64,000 nt of DNA. It comes from a gamma proteobacterium symbiont of Stewartia floridana. GTDB taxonomy: Bacteria > Pseudomonadota > Gammaproteobacteria > Chromatiales > Chromatiaceae. The stretch lies in contig NAUB01000021.1 of the NCBI GenBank assembly GCA_003676145.1, positions 216,649 through 280,648 of the forward strand, read 5' to 3'. The notes beneath the pieces are model-generated. The model was not told the origin of the DNA. It worked only from the letters and a program-made list of their open reading frames with translations, and did no database searches. Positions 26,013 to 36,418 of the stretch are shown in pieces. Both the position numbers and the translations under genes were made by a program. Each line of letters opens with the position of its first letter. The stretch's first letter is position 1.

Positions 26013-27458
26013 TCAACTGTCAACGATCCAGGTATCCTTACTGCCGCCACCCTGGGATGAGTTGACCACCAGGGAGCCTTTGCGCAGAGCTACCCGGGTC
26101 AATCCTCCGGTGGTCACCTCCATCGACTTGCCACTCAGGATGAATGGCCTCAGATCCACATGCCTGGGTTCAAGCAGACCATTGCTGATGGTGGGTACGG
26201 TTGAGATCGCCAGGGTTGGTTGAGCAATATAGTTACGCGGATTCTTCTTGATCAGCTTCTGGAAGGTCTCACGCTCCTGCTTGGTGGAAGCCGGTCCTAC
26301 CAGCAGACCATAACCTCCCGACTCATTGGCGGGCTTCACCACCAGCTCTTTGAGATGCTCCAGAACATAATCACAGGATTGTTTGTCCATACAGCGCCAG
26401 GTGGGCACATTCGGAACGATGGGCTCCTGGTCCAGATAGTAGCGAATGATATCGGGTACATAGGAGTAGACTACTTTGTCATCCGCCACACCGGCACCCG
26501 GCGCATTGGCCAGTGCCACATTGCCCGTCTTCCAGGCCCGCATCAATCCGGGAACACCGAGCATGGAGTCGGCATTGAACGCCTCCGGGTCGAGGAACAG
26601 GTCATCGATACGGCGGTAGATCACATCCACCCGGGAGAGCCCCTCGATATTGCGCATATAGACACAATCATCCTTCTCCACCACCAGGTCGCGACCCTCA
26701 ACCAATTCACATCCCATCTGTTGCGCCAGATAGGCATGTTCGTAATAGGCCGAGTTATAGATACCCGGGGTGAGTACTGCAATCTCCGGATGATCTCCGG
26801 GGCGTGGTGAAAGGGCTGAGAGGGTATCGAACAGTTCGGAGGGATAGTCATCGATGGGTAGGGGACTGTAGGTTTCAAACAGTTCCGGAAAGACCCGTTT
26901 GGTGACCAGTCGGTTCTCCAACATATACGAGACACCGGAAGGGACTCTCAGGTTATCCTCGAGTACATACATCTCACCCTTATCGTCACGTACCAGATCA
27001 CTGCCGCAAATATGCGCCCAGACGCCCAGTGGAGGATTGATGCCGATACACTGCTCGCGGAAGTTCTCAGAGTTCGCCAGCACTTCTGCCGGAAACACCT
27101 TGTCTTTGACGATCTGCTGTTTGTGATAGAGATCATCAATAAACAGATTCAATGCCTCGACCCGCTGCTTAAGACCGGATTCGATCCGCTCCCACTCTTT
27201 TTTCGGAATCAGGCGGGGTACGATATCGAACGGCCAGACCCGATCGATGGAACCCTCCTCTTCGGTATAGACACGGAAGGTGATGCCCATCTGTTTGAGG
27301 GCTAACTCTGCGCCGAGTTGGCGGGAGGCCAGCTCTCCCTCATCGAGTTTACCCAGGTAGCTGATCAGTTTACGGGCATAGCCTCTGGCATGACCGTTGG
27401 GAGTGATCAGTTCATCGAAGAATGGCTGGTTTTCAAAGGACTCCCGATTGATGGTCAT
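26013..27458 (-). CDS. Circularly permuted type 2 ATP-grasp protein (DUF404/407)
   Basis: 481 residues. VYTEEEGSIDRVWPFDIVPR, LEDNLRVPSGVSYMLENR and VVKPANESGGYGLLVGP fit the permuted ATP-grasp ligase family; the last segment contains ATP-binding lysine and glycine residues. Proteins of this family probably form amide bonds, possibly glutamate or peptide ligation, but the substrates are unknown. It overlaps the transglutaminase-family gene by four bases. Confidence 0.88.
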   Translation of the reverse strand: MTINRESFENQPFFDELITPNGHARGYARKLISYLGKLDEGELASRQLGAELALKQMGITFRVYTEEEGSIDRVWPFDIVPRLIPKKEWERIESGLKQRVEALNLFIDDLYHKQQIVKDKVFPAEVLANSENFREQCIGINPPLGVWAHICGSDLVRDDKGEMYVLEDNLRVPSGVSYMLENRLVTKRVFPELFETYSPLPIDDYPSELFDTLSALSPRPGDHPEIAVLTPGIYNSAYYEHAYLAQQMGCELVEGRDLVVEKDDCVYMRNIEGLSRVDVIYRRIDDLFLDPEAFNADSMLGVPGLMRAWKTGNVALANAPGAGVADDKVVYSYVPDIIRYYLDQEPIVPNVPTWRCMDKQSCDYVLEHLKELVVKPANESGGYGLLVGPASTKQERETFQKLIKKNPRNYIAQPTLAISTVPTISNGLLEPRHVDLRPFILSGKSMEVTTGGLTRVALRKGSLVVNSSQGGGSKDTWIVDS

Positions 27459-30400
27459 CTTGAGCCTCCCGGGTCGGTACGGAGATCCAGGGTATAGGGG
27501 AAATCCGCATTGATCCTCTCTTCACTCAGGTTGATGGTACCGCCGGTATGGCCGTGATCATGGAAACGGGCCAGACGACGGGCTTCCGCCTCATTGGCAT
27601 TGACTGGAAAGGTTTCATAATGGCGTCCACCTGGATGAGCGACATGATAGGTACAGCCACCGAGGGAAGTACGATTCCAGGTATCGACGATATCGAACAC
27701 CAGGGGCGCATGACTGCCAATGGTGGGGTGCAATCCGGAAGGCGGCTGCCAGGCTTTGAAGCGAACACCCGCCACATACTCACCATGGGTACCGGTATTG
27801 TGCAGTGGCAAGGGTCTGCCATTGCAGGTGACCGCGTGTCGGCCAGGTGTGATCCCTTTGATTCTGGTCTGCAGCCGTTCCACCGAGGAGTCTACAAACC
27901 GGGCAGTCCCCTGGGCCGTCACCTCTTCGCCCAATACGTTCCAGGGCTCGATTGCAAAGCGCAACTCAAGCTCCAGATCATCCACATTGATGGTGCCGTA
28001 GCGTGGAAAACGGAACTCCAGAAACGGATCGAACCATGGATTCTCAAACCCATACCCAGCCCGGTTGAGATCGTTCACTACATCGGCCAGATCCCGCGCC
28101 ACGAAGTGGGGCAGCATGAAGCGGTCGTGCAGTTCGGTTCCCCAACTGACCGGTGCCCGGTCATAGGGGCTATCCCAGAAGCGGGCAATCAGAGCGCGCA
28201 ACAGCAACATCTGCAGCGCACTCATCTGAGCGTGGGGTGGCATCTCAAAGCCACGGAACTCCACCAGGCCAAGGCGGCCACTGGGACTGTCCGGAGAGTA
28301 GAGTTTATCGATGCAGAATTCGGAACGGTGAGTATTACCGGTGAGATCCACCAGCAGATGGCGGAGAATCCTGTCCACCAGCCAGGGCGCCGGGGTCTCT
28401 CCAGGGGGCATCTCGCTGAAAGCGATGCCCAGCTCATACAGGGAATCGTCCCTCGCTTCATCCACCCTGGGGGCCTGGGATGTGGGGCCGATGAAGAGTC
28501 CGGAAAAGAGGTAGGAGAGAGCCGGATGGTGTTGCCAATAGGTCAACAGACTGCGCAACAGATGCGGACGTCGCAGTATCGGGCTGTCGGCGGGGTCGGC
28601 AGCGCCGATGGTGACATGATTACCGCCACCGGTACCCGAGTGGCGGCCATCGAGCATGAACTTCTCCGTGCCCAAGCGGGATTGTCTCGCCTCTTCATAG
28701 AGGGTCTGGTTGAGTTGTACCAGATCCCGCCAACTGCTGCTGGGTTGAATATTGACCTCGATGACACCCGGATCCGGGGTGATCTGCAGACGTTCTAGTC
28801 TGGGATCCTTGGGTGGTTCATAACCCTCCATGATCACGCCGTAGCCGGTCTCTACCGCGGCGGCCTCGATTGCATTGACCAGATCCAGATAGTGTTCCAG
28901 TTCAGTCAACGGGGGGAGAAAGATATGCAGGTGCCCCGACCTGGGTTCCACGCACAAGGCGGTCCGTATGAGGGCATGGCCGCCGGCTTCGTCATCCTGT
29001 TCAAACAGCGAGGGATCATCGGCCGCCATGGGGGCTTCCGGCAGGGGCATGGTGATACCACTTTGGGTCAGGCGCAGCCGATCTCTGATTTCCGGTTGCA
29101 GCTGCCGCTCATCGAAGGGATCCCGGGGATGTATCTGCTGACGATCCTCGGCCTTCTCCCAGCGTAGAGAGTCCAGGGGGAGTCGATAACCCATCGGCGA
29201 GTCACCGGGTATCAGATACATATTGCCACGCCGGAAGTTCCAGGGATTGCTCACCCAGCTCTCCTGGCGGTAATCCCAGGCGATTGGCAGGGCGTAACCG
29301 ATCACCTTCTGTAACCCCTGCTCAAAGACCCGGCGCAAGCGGGCCCGTTCCAGGGGGTCCTTCAGTTTGCTGTCGAGTGCATCCACATTGGCCGGCAGGG
29401 TGCCCTCTTTCCACAGGTAGTAGAGGTTGTCCTCCATGCCGGGTATTACATAACGCTCATCCAGCAGATTGAGATGCTTTTGAATATGCCGGATCAACAA
29501 CTGGGCATGATGAACATTGTATTCACTCGACGAGTCGGGCTGGTCCAGCAGTTCAGGGTGACGCCAGACCGGTTGTTTGTCTTTGCGCCAGGCGCAGGTC
29601 AGTGCCCAGCGGGGCAGGGGCTCACCCGGATACCACTTGCCCTGGCCATAGTGGAGCACCGCATCGGTGGCAAACGCCTCTTTGAGCCGCTTCAGCAGGA
29701 CCCCGGCCAGCTCTCGTTTGTGGCGACCCAGGGCTGCGGTGTTCCATTGCGGGCTGTCCATGTCGTCGATCGAAACGAAAGTTGGTTCACCCCCCATGGT
29801 GAGTCTCACGTCACCGTACAGCAATTGCTTGTCCACAAAGTCACCCAGAGTGAGGATCGCCTGCCATTGAGCGTCGTTGTAGGGTTTGGTGACCCGGGGA
29901 TCTTCGTGGATCCGCTGGACATTGTTTGCATGGTGAAAAGTGACTTTGCATTTATCGGTGGCGCCGACGATCGGGGCGGCACTGACTGGATCCGGCGTGC
30001 AGGCCAAGGGGATATGTCCCTCACCGGCAAACAGGCCGGAGGTGGGGTCCAGTCCGATCCAGCCGGCACCGGGTATGTATACCTCGGTCCAGGCGTGCAG
30101 GTCGGTGAAATCCGCCTCAGGGCCGGAAGGGCCATCCAGGGATTTCTGATCGGCCACCAGCTGAACCAGGTAGCCGGAGACAAAGCGGGCCGCCAGCCCC
30201 AGGTGTCGTAAAATCTGAACCAGCAGCCAAGCGCTGTCACGGCAGGAGCCCTTGGCTCTGGTCAGGGTCTGCTCGCAACTCTGAACCCCCGGTTCCATGC
30301 GGATGGTATAGTCGATATCCTGCTGCAGACGTTGATTGAGCTCGACCAGGTAGTGGACGATATGGGGACCTTGATCCGCGTCCTCAGACTCTTTTGATTT

Positions 30401-30841
30401 GCCGTGGGACTGGTAACCGAAGCCGACCGGATCCGCCTTCAACCGCTTCAGCCAGGCCATCAGTTTGGGCCCGCGCTCCTTCAATTCGAAATAGGGAAAC
30501 AGCTCCTTCTTCAGTTGGGATTCGTACTTGAAGGGGAAGTGTTCGCAGGCCTCCTCGACAAAAAAATCGAATGGGTTGATGGTCACCATGTCGGCAACCA
30601 GATTGACCTCGATGGTCAGATTCTTGGACTTTTCCGGAAACACACATCGGGCGACATGGTTACCGAACGGATCCTGCTGCCAATTGAGAAATTTCTTTTC
30701 CGGTTCAATTTTCAGAGCATAGTGGTGCAACGGGGTGCGGGTATGGGGCGCAGGACGCAGGCGAATCAGGTGGGGTGCAAGATTAACCGGGCGATCAAAG
30801 TGGTATTCGGTACGGTGCTGTATGGCAATTCGAACTGACAT
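27455..30841 (-). CDS. Transglutaminase-like protein with DUF2126
   Basis: 1128 residues. Residues about 1-300 hold a beta-rich N-domain and a transglutaminase-like core with the catalytic cysteine in KGSCRDSAWLL, histidine in DLHAWTEVY and aspartate in IGLDPTSG. The remaining 800 residues are the DUF2126 domain (MGGEPTFVS, GNHVTIGA, EFRGFEMPPH). The catalytic core is intact, so it may cleave or cross-link peptides. It heads the operon with the ATP-grasp and alpha-E proteins and is divergent from the Anbu gene. Confidence 0.88.
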   Translation of the reverse strand: MSVRIAIQHRTEYHFDRPVNLAPHLIRLRPAPHTRTPLHHYALKIEPEKKFLNWQQDPFGNHVARCVFPEKSKNLTIEVNLVADMVTINPFDFFVEEACEHFPFKYESQLKKELFPYFELKERGPKLMAWLKRLKADPVGFGYQSHGKSKESEDADQGPHIVHYLVELNQRLQQDIDYTIRMEPGVQSCEQTLTRAKGSCRDSAWLLVQILRHLGLAARFVSGYLVQLVADQKSLDGPSGPEADFTDLHAWTEVYIPGAGWIGLDPTSGLFAGEGHIPLACTPDPVSAAPIVGATDKCKVTFHHANNVQRIHEDPRVTKPYNDAQWQAILTLGDFVDKQLLYGDVRLTMGGEPTFVSIDDMDSPQWNTAALGRHKRELAGVLLKRLKEAFATDAVLHYGQGKWYPGEPLPRWALTCAWRKDKQPVWRHPELLDQPDSSSEYNVHHAQLLIRHIQKHLNLLDERYVIPGMEDNLYYLWKEGTLPANVDALDSKLKDPLERARLRRVFEQGLQKVIGYALPIAWDYRQESWVSNPWNFRRGNMYLIPGDSPMGYRLPLDSLRWEKAEDRQQIHPRDPFDERQLQPEIRDRLRLTQSGITMPLPEAPMAADDPSLFEQDDEAGGHALIRTALCVEPRSGHLHIFLPPLTELEHYLDLVNAIEAAAVETGYGVIMEGYEPPKDPRLERLQITPDPGVIEVNIQPSSSWRDLVQLNQTLYEEARQSRLGTEKFMLDGRHSGTGGGNHVTIGAADPADSPILRRPHLLRSLLTYWQHHPALSYLFSGLFIGPTSQAPRVDEARDDSLYELGIAFSEMPPGETPAPWLVDRILRHLLVDLTGNTHRSEFCIDKLYSPDSPSGRLGLVEFRGFEMPPHAQMSALQMLLLRALIARFWDSPYDRAPVSWGTELHDRFMLPHFVARDLADVVNDLNRAGYGFENPWFDPFLEFRFPRYGTINVDDLELELRFAIEPWNVLGEEVTAQGTARFVDSSVERLQTRIKGITPGRHAVTCNGRPLPLHNTGTHGEYVAGVRFKAWQPPSGLHPTIGSHAPLVFDIVDTWNRTSLGGCTYHVAHPGGRHYETFPVNANEAEARRLARFHDHGHTGGTINLSEERINADFPYTLDLRTDPGGSR

Positions 30842-31035
30842 GGTGCGCTGGATGCTCCAGATTGGTGCTCTCGGGTGGTATTGATAGCCGTTTCAATACT
30901 TAAACAGGGTATAGAGCAGTTTTTGTGCCAGCCGGGTGAAAATTTAATTGTGATTGAAGCCGGTAAAACGGTATCCAGGGATTTCATATTTGTATTAAGA
31001 TGCCGGGGTACTCTCACAAACAGAAAGGTCGGTTT

Positions 31036-31836
31036 ATGACTTATTGTCTCGGTATCTGTGTCAACGACGGCATGTTGTTCGCCTCTGATTCCCGTACCAA
31101 TGCCGGTGTGGACTACGTGACATCCTATTCCAAGATGCATGTCTTCAATCCGGCACCGGATCGTCTGTTTGTGATTCTCTCCGCGGGTAATCTGGCCACC
31201 ACCCAGGAGATCATCAACATCATTCAGCGGGATATCGACTACCCGAGTGGAGTCGACAGTCTGCTCTCTGCCAGGTATCTGTTCGAGGCGGCGGATTATG
31301 TGGGGAGGGTGAGTCAACAGGTGCAGCAACAGCACAACAGTGCGTTACAGCAAGCGGGTGTCAGTGGTGAGGTCTCGCTGATCATTGGTGGACAGATCCA
31401 GGGACAACCTCACGGTCTGATGTTGATCTATCCCCAGGGGAATCATATTGAGGCCTCAAAAAGCACCCCGTACCTGCAGATCGGGGAGACCAAATATGGC
31501 AAGCCGGTACTCGACCGGGTGCTCAGCCACGATCTGCCTTTGAACGATTGCGCCCGCCTGGCGCTGGTCTCCCTCAGTTCCACCACCATGTCCAATATTA
31601 CCGTGGGGCCTCCCTATGAACTGTCGCTCTATCGGGCCGATGATTTTCAACTGGCCAGCCGCTGTAAATTTGAGGAGCAGGGAGATTATCTGATGGAGCT
31701 GCAGCAAGCCTGGACCAATGGTTTGATCCAGTCGTTCAGCAATCTGCCGAGATTTGAATGGGAGAGCACGGAGTACCAGACAGCGCTGGAACTCAATCAG
31801 AATGAAAGCTCCGCTACCATCGAGAATATCGACTGA
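31036..31836 (+). CDS. Anbu-type proteasome-like peptidase
   Basis: 266 residues from the ATG at 31036, preceded by AAAGGTCGG. The frame is open 12 codons further up, but only this start puts threonine at position 2 (MTYCLGI), the nucleophile of this N-terminal-nucleophile hydrolase family. FASDSRTNAGVDY is the Anbu signature. Anbu is the bacterial ancestral beta subunit that forms a helical proteasome-like assembly. Genes for it are regularly next to alpha-E, ATP-grasp and transglutaminase genes, as here (divergent). Confidence 0.9.
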   Translation: MTYCLGICVNDGMLFASDSRTNAGVDYVTSYSKMHVFNPAPDRLFVILSAGNLATTQEIINIIQRDIDYPSGVDSLLSARYLFEAADYVGRVSQQVQQQHNSALQQAGVSGEVSLIIGGQIQGQPHGLMLIYPQGNHIEASKSTPYLQIGETKYGKPVLDRVLSHDLPLNDCARLALVSLSSTTMSNITVGPPYELSLYRADDFQLASRCKFEEQGDYLMELQQAWTNGLIQSFSNLPRFEWESTEYQTALELNQNESSATIENID

Positions 31837-31910
31837 GGGTTGTCTCTGGGTGGCGGGAGTCTGTCCAGCTACCTCGCCATGGTATTGAATCTAGACCTGA
31901 GTGATTCCCA

Positions 31911-32159
31911 CTAACTGGCTTGCCGGATCTTGAGTTCAGGGGTGAGCCTGAGTATTCCATCCTCACCAAGCACACCAATTGACCTTTCCTGGCTGTTCTT
32001 GAGTACCGTAAGTGCGTGGCCGAAGCCCGGTCTTCGGATGCAGACCAGTTTCCAGCCAAATTTTTTCAGGATCGACATTCCCTCGACTTGCTTCTCGTTG
32101 ATATACATCTCAGGCGAAGTAGGGACTGGTCCCATTCCTACCCGTTTATCTGATGACAT
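31911..32159 (-). CDS. Small conserved-looking hypothetical protein
   Basis: 82 residues from the ATG at 32159, which has AGGGGA about eight bases upstream; a TTG further up would extend it. The sequence (MYINEKQVEGMSILKKFGWKLVCIRRP, here split in reading, and LGEDGILRLTPEL) looks like a compact folded domain. I do not recognise the family. It stands alone between Anbu and a hydrolase gene. Confidence 0.6.
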   Translation of the reverse strand: MSSDKRVGMGPVPTSPEMYINEKQVEGMSILKKFGWKLVCIRRPGFGHALTVLKNSQERSIGVLGEDGILRLTPELKIRQAS

Positions 32160-32551
32160 AACATCATTCCCCTGGAATTTATTATTACTCAATCAGTTAC
32201 TTCGTTTATTGGTCGTTGCTGTGCAGGCCGAAGTATCCTGATGTTCCCTATTTAAAAATCATAGCGCAATTAAACTGCACGCGCGTTCAATTAGATACAA
32301 ATAATTAGTTAATCAATAGGCTCAAGTCAATATTTTTTTAGATGTTAACAATCTCTAATACTGGGAGAGGCTCAAATCAAGAACTAATTGATGGAGATTT
32401 AAAAAATACTTATGGATGCCTGGGGTGCCTATCAGGTTTGAGCGGTTGTTTGCAGGTTAAAATGCCCAAGGCATTAAATTCCCATGGAGTCTGTGCCTGT
32501 TTTAGCTGTTACCCGAAATCGGATAGTAAGAGCATCCGAACATTGTGAAAT
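32160..32551. other. AT-rich intergenic region
   Basis: No convincing gene is seen. A plus-strand frame at 32342-32548 (68 codons, cysteine-rich) lacks a ribosome site and protein-like composition. The promoter of the small minus-strand gene probably lies in the AT-rich part near 32250-32340. Confidence 0.5.
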
Positions 32552-33367
32552 TCAAATGCTGGTTAAAAAATTATCGATCTCAACCCAGAATTTCGGATGG
32601 CCATAGAGATCATTGTGTCGACCGTTTTCCAACACAACCAGATTGCCTCTGATCCTGGCCAATCGTTGCGCCTGATCCAGCGGTATGATCCGGTCGTCCG
32701 CACCATGCAGGATCAGCACAGGCTGTTCGACGGAGTTCATATAGGTAGCGGAATCCATAGGAAATTTGAGCAACAGTTCAGCCGGTAGCAGGGGCAAGTG
32801 GTAATCAGCCAAATCAGTCAAGCTGTAAAAGGGAGCATAAAGAATCATGCCACGCAGTTCGGATATTGATGCCAGGTGGATGGCAACACCCGTACCGATC
32901 GATCGCCCATAGAGTATGATTTCAGAGCTATCCCAACCGGAATTTTTAAGATGATTCAGGAACAGTGCGGCGTCGGCAAACAGATTCTCTTCACTTAAAC
33001 TGCCGCTGCTTTTGCCATAGCTGCGGTAGTCCATTGCCAGGAAACTGTAGTTTCGATCGACAAAGGGTTCGGCTGCGTATTGCATGGAGAGCATGTTCTC
33101 CGCATTGCCGTGAAAATGGAGAATCACTCCTTTGGGTTTTTCGGCCTTGAAGAGTACCCCGTGAAGTCTGGCGCCATCCGGGGTATCAATATAGAGTTCC
33201 TGGTGATCAATGGTGAAATTAAATACCGTGCCGGTATCGATCCGGGTTGCGGGAAAAATGATGTTGACCTGATTGAGGTAGTAGTAGAGGCAGAGAAAGG
33301 TATAGCCTGTGCAGCCGAGTATAATGGCGAAAATCAGATTTTTTTTGATTTCATTAAGGTATGACAT
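32552..33367 (-). CDS. Membrane-anchored alpha/beta hydrolase (BEM46-like)
   Basis: 271 residues. An N-terminal helix (LIFAIILGCTGYTFLCLYYYL) anchors an alpha/beta-hydrolase domain. The nucleophile elbow is GRSIGTG (serine), the acid is in LHGADDRIIP and the histidine in NGRHNDL. VILHFHGNAENM holds the oxyanion region. BEM46/ABHD13-like proteins are serine hydrolases of unknown substrate. The catalytic triad is complete. Confidence 0.87.
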   Translation of the reverse strand: MSYLNEIKKNLIFAIILGCTGYTFLCLYYYLNQVNIIFPATRIDTGTVFNFTIDHQELYIDTPDGARLHGVLFKAEKPKGVILHFHGNAENMLSMQYAAEPFVDRNYSFLAMDYRSYGKSSGSLSEENLFADAALFLNHLKNSGWDSSEIILYGRSIGTGVAIHLASISELRGMILYAPFYSLTDLADYHLPLLPAELLLKFPMDSATYMNSVEQPVLILHGADDRIIPLDQAQRLARIRGNLVVLENGRHNDLYGHPKFWVEIDNFLTSI

Positions 33368-33504
33368 ATCTCTACTGTATAGTCAGGCAGTTTCGATCCT
33401 GCCAATATTTTTAACAATCACTTGTTTGTAGATTCAAGCCTTGAAAGTAAGCTGTTTTATCTGTTGGCTTAATAGGCAGCTGTAACAGGGATACGACGGC
33501 TGTG

Positions 33505-34008
33505 TCACGTTTGAGGTGAGAGTTTTGCCATAGCTTCAATGTCTTGCAGATCTACAGGGCGTCTCAGCTTCTTTTTGTAATCGATTCGTGCCTTCCGGTC
33601 CATCAGTGGGATTTCGATGCCCAGAATCGTTTTGTATTCGATGAGTGAAAAATCCAGTTTCAATGGTGTCCAGGCATGTGTTGAAGAATCGAATATTTTA
33701 GCCCCTTCAGAATTGCCGATCTCGATTTTGATGTCATGGTATACGAACTGCACATACTCAAGATCCCAGCCTTCGGTGGCTTCGCAATAACGCTGAGCTG
33801 GTTTGCTGATATATTCATCCCCTAGTGAAACTACCTTGTTAAAATGGTTGCTTGTAACGAACAGATCAATATCATTCAGTTTTCGGTTGGATCCATAGCC
33901 GATCGCTGCCAATCCGCCACATATCAGAAATGAAATCTGATGTTGGTTCAATAGAGATACAATCCAGCAAAGGGCTTTTGATTGCTTTTGTCTAATATCC
34001 TTTGTCAT
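33505..34008 (-). CDS. Nucleotidyltransferase-fold protein
   Basis: 167 residues. FLICGGLAAIGYGSNRKLNDIDLFV has the GG and DxD elements of the DNA-polymerase-beta nucleotidyltransferase fold. DIKIEIGNSEGAKIFD could supply a third acidic residue. Such proteins include toxin-antitoxin and aminoglycoside-modifying enzymes; no antitoxin-like partner is seen next to it. The function is not assigned. Confidence 0.7.
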   Translation of the reverse strand: MTKDIRQKQSKALCWIVSLLNQHQISFLICGGLAAIGYGSNRKLNDIDLFVTSNHFNKVVSLGDEYISKPAQRYCEATEGWDLEYVQFVYHDIKIEIGNSEGAKIFDSSTHAWTPLKLDFSLIEYKTILGIEIPLMDRKARIDYKKKLRRPVDLQDIEAMAKLSPQT

Positions 34009-34648
34009 AGTTTTGAATCTCGAAATGGAACAGGAATGTTGGTCAGCTCAGATCTTTTAAATCGAGCGACCTATCGGAGTCAGGAAAAATCTATAAAAAA
34101 GTTTTTTACATCGTATCACCGTTGGATCGGCTTTCTACATTTCAGCGTATAGCATGTTTCTAACGGAGATTTTTGGTGGAATGATAAATTGGATTGAGGT
34201 TCTTTGGAGACGTAGTTCCTTTTTTTACTATACAATCACTGTTATGAGTAATGTGACAGGACAAGATGTGACCTTCTGTTGAAATTACAATGCGATGCGT
34301 ATTGGTTTGAATGTGAAAAATTATAAATAAGCTACAACTAGTGCATCGTTAAATTTACAAATTGTAATAATTTGTGTGTTTTTAAATAACTTTTTGATCT
34401 ATGTCATAGAATCTCTGATATCGAACTCGGAGTATGGCGTAAATCATTCATAATATACTTATAGAGTCTGCGCAGCTGACTCTACTTTGATAAAACGACT
34501 GGCAAATAGAAAACGTTGCATATTCGCTCTCTTGTACGAAAGTGGTAGGTGATTTCTGGAATAGGTCATTTATACACAACTATTTGCGTTGCTATCAGGT
34601 TTCCGGGCAATAATTAAAATTGATCGTCCGATGTACCAGGAGTTGACA
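34009..34648. other. AT-rich intergenic region with a short hairpin
   Basis: No gene is seen in this 640-base stretch. TAGAGTC (34462-34468) and GACTCTA (34478-34484) form a 7-base stem without a T-run. The promoter of the PilZ gene is probably within the last 150 bases. Confidence 0.5.
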
Positions 34649-34990
34649 GTGGAGAACCGCTACTATCCGCGTATTCGACTATCCATGAACGTGGACCTGT
34701 TCCGACGGGGGCAACTTATCGGAAGCGCTGTAACAAAGGATTTAAGCCTGGGTGGACTCTCTCTGAAGCTGGACAAACCAGCCCTTGTTCCAAACGATAT
34801 CGTTTTAATCAAAGTATGGATGCATGGGGCGCTACAAACACTGCAGGGGTTTGTTGTCTATTCGGATAGTCAGCAGAGCGGTGTCATGCTCATCGGTATG
34901 AGCAGAGAGGCGACGCGCGCCTATTTCAATTTTCTGAGGGATATGGATATACCACTCAGAATGGTGCTCGATAAACCAGTTGCTAATTGA
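34649..34990 (+). CDS. PilZ-domain protein
   Basis: 113 residues from a GTG at 34649, which has AGGAG six bases upstream. ATGs at 34589 and 34631 are in frame but have no ribosome site. The cyclic-di-GMP-binding elements RYYPRIR (RxxxR) and DLSLGGLSL (DxSxxG) are both present, so ligand binding is expected. It is a single-domain PilZ receptor; the output partner is not in view. Confidence 0.85.
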   Translation: MENRYYPRIRLSMNVDLFRRGQLIGSAVTKDLSLGGLSLKLDKPALVPNDIVLIKVWMHGALQTLQGFVVYSDSQQSGVMLIGMSREATRAYFNFLRDMDIPLRMVLDKPVAN

Positions 34991-35143
34991 AAGGCTTATC
35001 TGGCACCAAGTGAGTGCCTGCCCATTCGCTTGTTATTCCCTATGCGAATTTTTTTACATATTGGCCTACATATACGATCTGTGGCCGGTTTGGCACGAAA
35101 CAGATTTTTACCTGGCCGAGTGATCTAAAAAAACGACTGAATA

Positions 35144-35836
35144 CTATTGGTAACAACGGTTAAACTTGTTGATCTCTTCATCCGCTTTACTTCTACACTC
35201 TTTAATGCGTTTCAGGCAGGTATTGGATGATTCGGTCTGTTGTAAACATTGCTTTATCTCCAGCAGAACAAACTCTTTGAATGTTGTCGTTTTTTGTTGA
35301 GTGGAGAGACTTGCTTTTCTGCTGATCTTTAGAGCCCTTGAAATTGCGGTTTCCGCATCTGTCAGTGGAAACGTGCTTTCTTTATGACCCCCACTGCTTA
35401 GAAAATATCTGACGATAAGTTTGTTACCGTCCATTATCTGTGCCAAGGAATCTGAAAGTCCCTCGCTCTCCTTTCCATGCCAGATTAAAAACTCAACCTG
35501 GCCCTGTTGCCCCTTATAGGCGTCGACGCCGACGCCCATTACCTGCAGATCTTTCTGTCTGCTCAGGCTTATCGGTTTATTGTTGTCTATGCGCAGCATG
35601 GGTGGTGTATTCCAATCTGCAGCATCAGTAAAATCCCCATAGAGTTTGAATCTGGCCCAAACTTCACCCTTGTTAGAGATGCGATACAAGGAGAAGCTAT
35701 CACCCTGCCCATTATTGACGATAGCGATACTGTCTGCGGTTTTCGAGGTGTTGTTGTTGATTTTGTCGACCTTCCAATCAGCCGGAGAGACAAAGGAGAT
35801 GATTAACAAAGGTAATAAAGAAAAGAACCTTTTCAC
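35144..35836 (-). CDS. Exported protein of unknown function
   Basis: 230 residues from a GTG at 35836 with AAGGAG six bases upstream; that start opens directly into a signal peptide (VKRFFSLLPLLIISFVSPADW). The frame is open to 35893. The mature part has a beta-rich segment (SIAIVNNGQGDSFSLYRI, GEVWARFKLYG) followed by a helical C-terminus with paired cysteines (KQCLQQ, TCLKRIKECRS and NRCYQ). I do not recognise the family. Confidence 0.6.
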   Translation of the reverse strand: MKRFFSLLPLLIISFVSPADWKVDKINNNTSKTADSIAIVNNGQGDSFSLYRISNKGEVWARFKLYGDFTDAADWNTPPMLRIDNNKPISLSRQKDLQVMGVGVDAYKGQQGQVEFLIWHGKESEGLSDSLAQIMDGNKLIVRYFLSSGGHKESTFPLTDAETAISRALKISRKASLSTQQKTTTFKEFVLLEIKQCLQQTESSNTCLKRIKECRSKADEEINKFNRCYQ

Positions 35837-36418
35837 TTGTATCTCCTTCGATTGGTAGTAAATGACTTCGTATCGGGTCTTAATTGGCTTCAATAAATGG
35901 AGGTTTTTTCTATTTCTCTACACAATCTGTTTAAGCTCATCAGCAATTGCAAAAACGAAACTTAAGCCAGCAGATGATGTTCTTGTGCTTAAGTATAAGT
36001 CACGATTCCGATTGTTAACTGACCATCAGTAGTTCTGTCTGTCTTGGTCTCAACGGTCTGTCACAGGGGTTGTGCTTCGACTCTCGATCGAGTGGCTAGA
36101 CCTGAAGTTGAGAGATTGCTTAAAGATGCTGCTGTTGTTGGCGGGGATTTAATGATTTTTCAGTCTGCTGACTAGATGGTCATATCAATCCCAAGCTCTC
36201 AATGCTCGCGATAAAGTCAAACAGGAACCCCCTGTCTGCTTGTGGCAGATAGATCAATGCGATCGATTTCCAAACGGAGTTTCCAGACGCCAAAGGGGAG
36301 AAAACCTGTATCGGCTATTCAGTAAAAGGCTGACCTGAGACCACGAACCGATCAAGCGGGGGTTTAGGGATGCGAGACCGGTATATAAACGAACAGATGG
36401 CTGTGCCGGAAATAAAAA
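35837..36418. other. Intergenic region
   Basis: No supported gene. A plus-strand frame ending at about 36174 reads like coding sequence for some 27 codons but has no start or ribosome site; it may be a gene remnant. Confidence 0.4.

Noticed and set aside
30766..31335. Minus-strand frame of 189 codons
   Set aside because: Antisense to the well-supported Anbu gene and overlapping the transglutaminase gene start.
32342..32548. Plus-strand frame of 68 codons, cysteine-rich
   Set aside because: No ribosome site, no recognisable content, and in an AT-rich gap between genes.
34462..34484. Short hairpin before the PilZ gene
   Set aside because: Only seven base pairs and no context for a terminator or known regulator.
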